Positions 1 through 8,700 of a stretch of DNA of 20,531 nucleotides are shown here, piece after piece. Source of the DNA: a virus; IMG/VR virus record IMGVR_UViG_3300048549_001018, positions 1 through 20,531 of that record. The stretch is one strand, 5' to 3'. The position numbers and the translations under genes were made by a program. A model generated the notes under the pieces. That model was given only the letters and a program-made list of their open reading frames with translations. It was not told the DNA's origin and did no database searches. How positions within the stretch are numbered: position 1 is the stretch's first letter; each line of letters begins with the position of its first letter.

Positions 1-3000
1 CCGATAGATTCCCTATCAAGTCTCGCAACAACTTGTGTTCTAATACCAGTTCTGGTCTGATTTTGTGATGTTGTAATCGTTGTATTTTGGTCAATTGCAC
101 GACCCCATCCTCCAGGAAGTGAATTTCTTCTTCCAGAGCGGAATGCAGGACCGGTGGTGGTAGTTTGAACAGGTTGACCACTATTCGTCCATGAACCCCA
201 TACAGTAGGAGCAAATCCATTTTGATCTGCATTCATCTCGCTAAGGGTAGATTGGAAATCGCCCTCCATACTAATAACATTATCTGCTGCCTGCTCTGTT
301 TCTACCCAATCATCGGAAGATGGAGACAAATCAATACGACCAATATAAGCAAACACATTGAATGGGTTGACATTCTCTAATCTAGATGCATAAGTTTGCT
401 CAATAATCAACTCCTCAGTATAAGGAAGTGTGATGATATCACCTGTCTTTTGATATCCAGTAGAAAGAGTTTCGTTTAAAACAAGAGGAACGTTAGTTGT
501 ATAGTGAGATGGTCTACACTCACCAGTAACTAAATCAATCGATACTCTATAATCTTGACTGTTAACAGCACTCTTACTATGATCGGTAAAGTCATCAACC
601 ATAAATCCATTTTTGAATCTATTTTTACCACTAGAATCTGTGATTTGAGTATTGAATGTATCAGACTCAAGCATATTGAGTGAAGTGTAATACTCAACAT
701 TAGAAAGACGCTTTTCAATAGCACCAATATCGCGCATAGTATAACGCTTATTGGTTGATTTTCTAATTACGGTATCCGCATGAGGTTCAAATCCGTAGGG
801 TCTATGGGTCAATGTTGCAAGCAACATACCATCAACAATATCGTCAGGAATATCCGGTCTCTCTGCTGGTTTACCTGTAATTACTTGGAATTCTCCGGTG
901 GGAAGCATGAAAACTTTATCAATTCTGGAGAGATACCAGTTAAAGTCACATCTGAATACACTGTTTAGTTTAGGAATATCTAAGATAGTTGCTGGTGGTG
1001 TTCCTGCTGTTGGGAAACTTCTTGCCTTGAAATCAAAAGATCTTTGATTAACAAATGCTGGAGAAGAAACAGTACCAGAACCGCTATACAGTTTTTTCGA
1101 TCCTGGTCTAAAATCAAGATAATCACCTAAGAATTTCTCACCAAAGAAAGAAACATCAGCGTAGTCAGTTTCAAGATAAGACTGACCACTAAAATAATCA
1201 CCTGTGGCAGAATGATTATAGAAGTCAAGAACAACTTTTATTTTTCTGGTAGGTGTTGCAACACCATTCTTCCTCACGAGAGAGGAAGTTCCATACATGA
1301 AACCTGTTTGACCATTATCTAAATTATACCTATCGGTGATTACTTTAGATCCAAGAACAACTGAACCTTCAGCATCATTGATAATTGCACTAATATCAGA
1401 ACCATTACTATCTTTACCATCGAGAGTCTCACCAAGTTGCAATGTACCGGAGAGGTAAATCAATGTGAGTTTTAAGGTGCTTGAGTTAAAATCAACAACT
1501 CTTGCTCTAGCTTTAGATGTTCTTCCAACAACAATTTCTCCGGTCGCAAAGAAGACAGGTTCAACCAAAGTTACTGATGGAATTACAGGATCATCATCAT
1601 CCAAAGATTCATATACAGCATGAACACCATAGGCATCGATAGTTCCAAGAGAAAGTTTCTGGTCTTCGATTCTAGTTCCATATAAGTTGGAATATGTTAA
1701 ATTATAATTTTGTTTCGCTTTGTTTTCAACTGTCTTATTAACCTTCATGACAAACATTTTTGCAGGAGATTTAGTTTTTCTCTGCGTAGTGTCTTTAGAT
1801 AAGGTAGCAGTAACCTTTACTGAAGTAATCTGTGTCAGATTATCAATCTGAAGCGTTGTGCGATCTGCAGATGTGAATGAAGTATACCCAAATGCACCTG
1901 AGTTAATAGTATCAATAGGAATTTGATCTCCAACTGGGTAAGTGCTGTTGGTACTACCCATTACAGTAAACGTATAGTTGGCATCTGTAATTGAAGAGAA
2001 ACTCTCTCCTTCCGGAAGAGTAATTGAAATTGAGTTGGAAGCAACAGTCTGAGAATCAAACGTTCTTCTAACGACCATAGACTCGTCCGAAATACTCTTA
2101 ACGAAACTTCTTGGCATTTCGGTAAGAAGGTTAGCATCTTTAACATCAGTTAATTTACCTCTATATCTCAAGAGAGCAGTATAAGTTCCTGCAGCGGGTG
2201 ATTCAGCACCACCTGGCGGCGTAACATTTACACTCTGGTTTGCATAGTCAAACACAGTATTCATGTTTGATGTATTCAAACTAGCGGGATTGATAGAATC
2301 TACAGTAACATATTGAGTCTCATTAAAGAAGATTCTATCACCGGGTCTTAAATCTGTGGCAAAGTTTGATTGGAGACCAACAATAGTCTCGGAACCTCCA
2401 GTAGCATCGTAGGTAAAAGAAATACCTTTGACAATAGAAATATTATCTAAAACAATATCAGAAGTGAATTCGATATTAGTAGTTGCTTCATCTCTAGAAA
2501 TATAAGACCTAACATCAGAATACAAATACTGATGCATGAAATCAACGGTATTGATATTCAAACCATCTACGGTGAGCATCTCTCCTGCTTGGAATGCACC
2601 TTCAATTTGATAAACGGATACATTCTGACTAGCAATTACATTATCAATGATGTATGCTCTGGCACCAGAAGATTTACCAACGATCAAAGAACCTGCTGAA
2701 AGACTTGCCGCACCACCAAGTCTCATGACGGTGATCATCTGCACATCAAACAGATTCAGTTTATATCTATCATCGGTATTACCAAAAGTTGCATCGGGTG
2801 TAGCTACAAATTCGCAAGAAGCTACCCTAGCATAACCAATAATATTACCATTGGCATCACCAGGTGTAGCGGTAAAATCATCATAAAGTTCTACAACTTG
2901 ATAATTGTTAGTGATAGTAGAACCAGAAACATTTGGAAATCCGTAAATGTTACTAACATGAGAATAATTCCCCAATTCAAAACCAACAACAGCATTTTGC

Positions 3001-4151
3001 TGTGAATTTACATTTCTAGACTTCGGAATGTCAATATATGCTGGAGATAGATTTCTAACACGATACCCCTTGACATATGCAGTACCCGGACTTAACTCCA
3101 AAGCATACATATCAGAACTTGCAACATTACCTTGTGCTGTTGTCACTCCATCTTCATATACACCATTATTATATCCGTTATTCACAGAATCTCTCATCGT
3201 GAACTGGAATTCGTCTAAAACGTAGTTACCAGATTCTTCATATGTTCTGAGAGCAATAGATTTCTCAAGTTCATCATAAGCACTACGATCTACCAGTTTC
3301 TCAATTTTATTACCATTGATTCTCAGTAGTTCAATAAAATCTTTATCTGCATCATCCGTTAGCAGTTTTTTAATCAGTTTTGTTGTGATTCTAAATCTAT
3401 GAGAACCAGGAGCAGCATAGTTAGATGTTCCAGCAGCGTTATCGTTAAGACTAAGGTCGTCTTCTGGTGTAACAATAGACTCAAGAATTTCAAGTCCAAC
3501 TCTGTACTTCGGATTGGTTCCATACTGATCCAACAGGATATACTGATATGGTACGTCTACAAAGAATCCTCTAATGAAATATACACCATCTTGGACATAT
3601 GCAACAGATCCAGTTTGAAGTGCATCAGTAGGAAGCAACTGAGCAAAGGGAGAACCAACTTCAATTAGAGTAGTTCCAAAAGTGATTTCATTATCAGTGA
3701 TTAATTGTTCGTTATTTCTAAAGGTATCTTGATTATTATCATCACCACCAGATTCAATATACTTAACATATAATGTAATATAACCCTTATCAGACTCTGT
3801 GGCAGATACACTAAATAAAACTTTTGCTTTTACACCAGATGTCAATCCAGTGATAATTTTATCATTTAACTGCGATCTATATTCTTCTACGTTGGCACCA
3901 AGAAACGATTCTTGCAACATAATTGCCTGAACACTAATGTCATATCCGATTTGACCCGGAATGACCATAGAACCATCCTTAAACAGGTGAGAACCCATAT
4001 TTTCAATCTGATTCTGCAGAATACTCTGCATCGTCGTTAGTTCTCTAGCCTGAATAGGATAACCAGGACGATAAAGCACTCGATAAAAGTTTTTATCCTT
4101 ATCGAAATCGTCGTAATAGGGGGTTACATTGAGATTGGTGTTCTGTGCCAT
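1..4151 (-). CDS. DUF4815-type virion structural (baseplate/fibre) protein, 3' end beyond the window
   Basis: Read directly on the minus strand from ATG at 4151-4149, the frame stays open to base 1, giving 1,383 complete codons and no stop; the C-terminus lies outside. The N-terminus starts MAQNTNLNVTPYYDDFD and continues with a PGYPIQARELTTMQSILQNQ segment and LFKDGSMVIPG. From memory this is the signature of the DUF4815 family of large T4-like cyanophage virion proteins. Two G-x-F/L-x2-GE beta modules lie at about 2560-2700 and 1415-1570. Near the left edge (about 309-375) is an NPFNVFAYIGRIDLSPSSDDW-like stretch, followed by a Gln/Thr-rich segment. The start overlaps the gp8 stop codon (TAATG), so translation is probably coupled to gp8. 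Known: the family is virion-associated. Inferred: by position it fills the T4 gp9/gp10 slot, linking the baseplate wedge to fibres. No enzymatic motif is recognised. Confidence 0.86.
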   Translation of the reverse strand, partial: MAQNTNLNVTPYYDDFDKDKNFYRVLYRPGYPIQARELTTMQSILQNQIENMGSHLFKDGSMVIPGQIGYDISVQAIMLQESFLGANVEEYRSQLNDKIITGLTSGVKAKVLFSVSATESDKGYITLYVKYIESGGDDNNQDTFRNNEQLITDNEITFGTTLIEVGSPFAQLLPTDALQTGSVAYVQDGVYFIRGFFVDVPYQYILLDQYGTNPKYRVGLEILESIVTPEDDLSLNDNAAGTSNYAAPGSHRFRITTKLIKKLLTDDADKDFIELLRINGNKIEKLVDRSAYDELEKSIALRTYEESGNYVLDEFQFTMRDSVNNGYNNGVYEDGVTTAQGNVASSDMYALELSPGTAYVKGYRVRNLSPAYIDIPKSRNVNSQQNAVVGFELGNYSHVSNIYGFPNVSGSTITNNYQVVELYDDFTATPGDANGNIIGYARVASCEFVATPDATFGNTDDRYKLNLFDVQMITVMRLGGAASLSAGSLIVGKSSGARAYIIDNVIASQNVSVYQIEGAFQAGEMLTVDGLNINTVDFMHQYLYSDVRSYISRDEATTNIEFTSDIVLDNISIVKGISFTYDATGGSETIVGLQSNFATDLRPGDRIFFNETQYVTVDSINPASLNTSNMNTVFDYANQSVNVTPPGGAESPAAGTYTALLRYRGKLTDVKDANLLTEMPRSFVKSISDESMVVRRTFDSQTVASNSISITLPEGESFSSITDANYTFTVMGSTNSTYPVGDQIPIDTINSGAFGYTSFTSADRTTLQIDNLTQITSVKVTATLSKDTTQRKTKSPAKMFVMKVNKTVENKAKQNYNLTYSNLYGTRIEDQKLSLGTIDAYGVHAVYESLDDDDPVIPSVTLVEPVFFATGEIVVGRTSKARARVVDFNSSTLKLTLIYLSGTLQLGETLDGKDSNGSDISAIINDAEGSVVLGSKVITDRYNLDNGQTGFMYGTSSLVRKNGVATPTRKIKVVLDFYNHSATGDYFSGQSYLETDYADVSFFGEKFLGDYLDFRPGSKKLYSGSGTVSSPAFVNQRSFDFKARSFPTAGTPPATILDIPKLNSVFRCDFNWYLSRIDKVFMLPTGEFQVITGKPAERPDIPDDIVDGMLLATLTHRPYGFEPHADTVIRKSTNKRYTMRDIGAIEKRLSNVEYYTSLNMLESDTFNTQITDSSGKNRFKNGFMVDDFTDHSKSAVNSQDYRVSIDLVTGECRPSHYTTNVPLVLNETLSTGYQKTGDIITLPYTEELIIEQTYASRLENVNPFNVFAYIGRIDLSPSSDDWVETEQAADNVISMEGDFQSTLSEMNADQNGFAPTVWGSWTNSGQPVQTTTTGPAFRSGRRNSLPGGWGRAIDQNTTITTSQNQTRTGIRTQVVARLDRESI

Positions 4152-5683
4152 TAGAATTCGATTACGATTTTAATATCTTCGATTTGGTCATTTGCACGAC
4201 CGATTGCTCTTCTATTATCTATGTAAATAATCTGACCATCATTTGACTTAATCTCAGGTTTTGCATAACCATTATTAAACTTCATACCCAAGTCATATTC
4301 AGTATTATTAATAGTTCTAGAAGAAGAGTTTGGTACAGCGGGAAAATTAACATCTGGTTGACCAGCGGCACCAGAAGTTGCGCCATTAATTACATTAGAA
4401 CCATCAAACTCATTAAGAGTACCAGTAACTTCTGGAAAAATACCATCAATAGCATTCTGATAATATTTCAGAACTTTAGTTGTGGCATTCCAAGAAACTA
4501 CGCGGGCACGAGCAGTAACGTTTACACCACCAACAACTCTACTTTGAGTGATAATTTCATCGGGAGTATAGTTACCTTGAAAAGAAGGTGGGAAAATAAC
4601 TGCCTTTGCAGCAGAAACAGTAAGGTCGGAAATCAATTCTTCAGTACCAAACTTTTTAGGATTGGTAATTAAACCAATACGACGGTAGTCATTATCAACG
4701 GGGAAGTCACCAGCACCTTCAGCATAAGACAACTTAGCATTGATCATGACACGGAAAGCACCCAATTCCATGATAGGATCATAACCATGACCACTTGGGG
4801 GTGGGATAATAACATCAACCTGACCACTAGTACCAGTACCAATACCAGTAATATTATCAACACTGATTTTACCGAAGGTATAACCAGTACCACCAGAAGT
4901 CACAGTAGCGGAAATAATTTTACCACCATCAACTACGATGGAAACACGACCACCAGTACCATCACCGTTAATTGCGACATTATCATATGTGCCATTATTG
5001 TAACCAGATCCAGCGGCAGTAATTACAACAGTGTCTACTTCGCCAGCAACAGCATTTGTTCTAACAGCGTCGTTCTCAAGAACGGGCATGTAATCATTAG
5101 AAAAGAATTTCAGAACAGAAGCAACAGGGATGGTGTAAAGATATTTCCAGCGATAACCATCAGAAGTAGTGATAATAGAAGTAGAAGTACCAGTCGGTTC
5201 AACTGTTGACGGTTTACCGTTCGGATCAGACGGAGAAGTGCCATTAAAAATACACTTATAAACTTGATACTGTGAGTTTACAACATAAAAGTCAGAATCA
5301 TATAACTTAGTAGCACCTGAAGAAGCAGTTTTACTAGGAGAATAGTCATGCCTATACATGTCATAGGTAAAACCTAGACCGCCCGTAGTTTGTTCGGGTG
5401 AAACCCAGTCAATCCTACGACAAACCTGAACTGTATCTGAAGCGAGAACTCGCTTCAAAGAGATCATGTCGTCGTAAGAACCGGAAAATTCTGAGAAGGA
5501 ATCTACCGCTTGTGGTGGAGCGTTTTCATTATCCCATGATTGGGGACGGCCGATGAAGATGTACAGACGATCTCTCGTTGTACCCGCTGCCGTATCGCTT
5601 TGTGTCGCGATAGGACCTTCAAGAGCTTTAATAAATTTCCTCGCAGAAAAAATTCTAAATTGATCAGTTAATAGAGCTGCCAT
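4151..5683 (-). CDS. 8: Baseplate wedge subunit gp8, enlarged by inserted beta modules
   Basis: 510 aa. Several blocks match T4 gp8 (334 aa) as recalled: RLYIFIGRPQSW near residue 39 (T4 TIFITFGRSEPW), VCRRIDW at 87-93 (T4 VIPRRDW), DGYRWKYLYTIP at 175-186 (T4 DGYVWEYLFEIP), NDYMPV near 197, RRIGLITNP at 334-342 (T4 RQISIITNP), and the C-terminus GQIIYIDNRRAIG...DQIEDIKIVIEF (T4 GEMIYMENRPPII...DQTEEINILFTF). In T4, gp8 is a wedge protein of the hexagonal baseplate that joins gp10 and gp7 to gp6. The extra length is concentrated at about residues 205-300, where Gly-rich G-x-GY repeats occur, and 355-445, where an RARVVSWNATT module occurs. The start at 5683 gives the conserved N-terminus and is preceded by AAGG. 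The stop overlaps the start of the DUF4815 gene by one base. Family call is very secure; the function of the insertions is unknown. Confidence 0.94.
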   Translation of the reverse strand: MAALLTDQFRIFSARKFIKALEGPIATQSDTAAGTTRDRLYIFIGRPQSWDNENAPPQAVDSFSEFSGSYDDMISLKRVLASDTVQVCRRIDWVSPEQTTGGLGFTYDMYRHDYSPSKTASSGATKLYDSDFYVVNSQYQVYKCIFNGTSPSDPNGKPSTVEPTGTSTSIITTSDGYRWKYLYTIPVASVLKFFSNDYMPVLENDAVRTNAVAGEVDTVVITAAGSGYNNGTYDNVAINGDGTGGRVSIVVDGGKIISATVTSGGTGYTFGKISVDNITGIGTGTSGQVDVIIPPPSGHGYDPIMELGAFRVMINAKLSYAEGAGDFPVDNDYRRIGLITNPKKFGTEELISDLTVSAAKAVIFPPSFQGNYTPDEIITQSRVVGGVNVTARARVVSWNATTKVLKYYQNAIDGIFPEVTGTLNEFDGSNVINGATSGAAGQPDVNFPAVPNSSSRTINNTEYDLGMKFNNGYAKPEIKSNDGQIIYIDNRRAIGRANDQIEDIKIVIEF

Positions 5684-5723
5684 TTACCTTGTAGGAGTGT
5701 TTCCTCTTGTTTATTTATTCAGG
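5684..5723 (-). promoter_or_regulatory. gp8 leader: SD-like AAGG and an imperfect late-promoter-like AATAAATA
   Basis: This 40-nt gap separates the 1,386-aa gene from gp8. On the minus strand it holds AATAAATA (5719-5712), one base from the T4 late core TATAAATA, about 28 nt before the gp8 ATG, and AAGG (5690-5687), which leaves only 3 nt to the ATG. No hairpin or T-run terminator is seen. The promoter reading is tentative because the region is AT-rich; the AAGG is a plausible but closely spaced ribosome binding site. Confidence 0.35.
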
Positions 5724-8700
5724 TTACTCGGATCTAATTTCAGTATTGAATTCAAGACGCTTGATTCTGTAACTTGCGCCATTAGATCCGTTGAGCAATT
5801 CTCCCCCAAGAATTGCTTGAATCACTGCACCATTACCAGTAGAATCCCCAGAATCATTAGTAACCGTAATGGTTGGGCGCGAATTATATGTACCATCAGT
5901 ATACTGCTGATAACCATATCCGCCATTATTTACGGTGACCGATGCAATCTGATCACCTGCAGTTGTCATTACAGCAGTTGCTGTTGCTTGGATATCTCCT
6001 GCATTCTCAACAGAAATTGATGGGGTTGCAGAATAATCATTGCCGGGATTTTGAACAATAAAATCAATGATAGTTCCACCATCGGAGAATTTATATAAGA
6101 CGCCATTAACACCAACATTGAGATTGGTAGTGTCAAACGGAATAATTCCTCTAACAAGAAGAACTCCACTAGAAGGATTCCAACTAGTTACGGTTCCCCT
6201 TACACCAGAAACATCTCCAGTAACAACTTCTTCTGGGAAATAGTTTGATCCATTTCCACTAGCCAAATCCAGAACTACAGAAATAGTTACTTCATGAGGA
6301 ATACCTTCATTTAATCCGCCAGCCGCAGTAATGGTGGCATATCTAAACGGAATTGATGCATCTTTTACCTGATCACCAACTTGGAATAAGGTTGTGTTTT
6401 GTCCGCCAATGGTTTCTTCAATACCATATAATGAATTATAAAGACCACCATCAAGTCTAATCTGATTTTCATAATCAGTTCCAGTATTTACCAAATCAGC
6501 AATACCATCACCTACACCATCAAGTTCATCATCGTCTTCAAATTTACGATCCTCAAGAAATCCAATGGGTTCTGACAAGGTAATAATATTATCACCTACA
6601 GATTCCAATATAACATGGGGATCAAATCCTCCAGTAGCAGAAGTAGATACTCCAGCGTCAAACTGAACAATAGCATCTTCTGTAGTTGGAATACCAGCAT
6701 CAATGAATGCTAATTCATCAACCTCAAAAGTAACCAGAAGTTCTCTAGTAGTGGCATTCCAATCATATACTTTGGCAATTTTATTATTTTCATTTTCAAT
6801 TCTTCTAATTACCCTATCATTTACATTGAACTGATAAGTAGAATCTCCATCATTATTATTTTGATTAGCATCTAAGATAACCCTTTGATCATACTTAAAG
6901 TTTTTACCTCTAGTAACATTAAAGAATCTTTCTCTAGATTTGGACGTATATGAGACAGTTTCTCTACCAATAATCAAATTACCAGATCCAGGATATGCAT
7001 CTGTACTATCAACATATAATGTCGTATCACTACTACTTGCATCTCTCAGCAGTCCAGTCAAATAATTTGGCGTAGAATTATAAGATTGTCTATTACTGAT
7101 AGTTCTCTTTAAGTTAACAAGTTTAGTGAAGATGATATTAGGAGGATTGACATACCCTTCACCTGGATCTGTAACATCAATTCCAACAATCACACCCTGA
7201 TCAATTCTAGCGACTGCTTTAGCACCAATGCCCCCACCACCAGTGATTAAGATGTAAGGTGCTTGCTGATAAAATTCACCTTCATCAACTATATTAATAC
7301 TAGTAACCTTTCCGTTTGAATTAACTTGTGCCCTACCTCTAGCACCTTGTCCACCACCACCACCTTCAAAAATAAGAGTTGGGGGGGTTGCAAACTCCCG
7401 ACCCTCCTGTAAAAGAGTTAGACCGGTAATTGTTTGTACTGTCGGAACTGCTGTTGCACCAGATCCCTCACCACCAATAATTTTTGCTTTTGCTGGACCA
7501 AAATACCCATCTCCACTTCTAACCATTTTGACATATCCAACAGATCCATCTGGATTTAAGACAACTTCACCCTTTGCACCGTCAGGAAACACATTTGTAA
7601 TTGCGGGTAATTCTCCATCGGAATGATACGGTTCTCCATAAAATTCAGGACCAATTACATACGGATAAACCGGATTATCGCTAGAATCAGTAGACATAAA
7701 ATATGCATAAGTTCCGTTTGGATAATCTGGAGTGACTGCAAATCTACCGTTATGTCTATCTAAAGTACCTAATCCATCCTCAAAAATATAATCTTGAACA
7801 AAAGATCCCAAAGGATATCCATCCTGAACACATCTAAATCCATATTCAGGATTAGTATAGGATATGACATATAAAAGTCTGGGAGAATTTATCTTTGGAG
7901 TAAATTCAAGTCTTTTATTAGTCGCTCCAGCAAATCCTTGAACATATGCAAGATAGGTAGTCTCAACATTATCGATAAAATATCTAATTCCATCTTGGAA
8001 TAAGTATTGGGTATTTCCGATATCGGGAGGATTGCCAATATGCCATCCATCTTCCTGTAAAGCAAACAAGACGGGACTTGCAAGAGCATCTTGATTAAAA
8101 ATGTAAGTCTTTCCCCTGTCCAGTTGCAAGAATGGAGGAACGGATCCATCTATTGCAAACTTACCATTTGATACTGTAACAGTGTAGTTTACTGTCCCTG
8201 TTGTAGTTATAGAAGCTCTTTGACCATCAACTTCATTCGTATTTTTTAATCTATATGAGGATGTTTCTCTGCGAACTTGACCGGTAGAATCATATCCCCA
8301 TTGACCATAAATCGGATATCCATCATAAGATACACCAAGAATTCTAGAGTGTCCGGTTACATGCCTAGAGTAATCAAAACTAGATCCATCGAGATAATAA
8401 TCCGTAATGTAATAATTATTCGGTAAAGGTTCGTCATCAATCTCAGGACTGAGGATCATATATCCCTCATCCCCATCATATCCAGACATGTGTCTGTGAT
8501 ATCCGCAATAATAATAAATTATATTAGTCTCATCAGCGTTCATAATAAACACCGGCCGGAACTCATTCTCATAGTCCGCTGCTGGTGCTCCAGACGCTCC
8601 TGTCGAATCGTAGTATAAAGTACCAGGAGTTGGGTTTAAAGCACCGTCAGGGGTCGTACTGAAGCGCATAGGATGCCCTTGAGTATGATGTGCTGATGGT

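Noticed and set aside
4358-5209. Two plus-strand open frames of 104 and 140 aa opposite gp8
   Set aside because: They lie wholly inside a gene with clear homology, and their Thr/Ser/Asn-rich low-complexity sequence is what the complement of Gly/Thr/Val-rich coding DNA gives. No ribosome binding site or family resemblance.
5684-5723. Transcription terminator after the 1,386-aa gene
   Set aside because: No inverted repeat followed by a T run is visible on the minus strand; the spacing and strand suggest read-through into gp8.
8448-8540. Haem c attachment site suggested by Cys and His in the Tyr-rich segment
   Set aside because: Cytochrome c needs C-x2-C-H; here there is one Cys followed by two His residues and a Met, which fits a cupredoxin or YHYH reading better.
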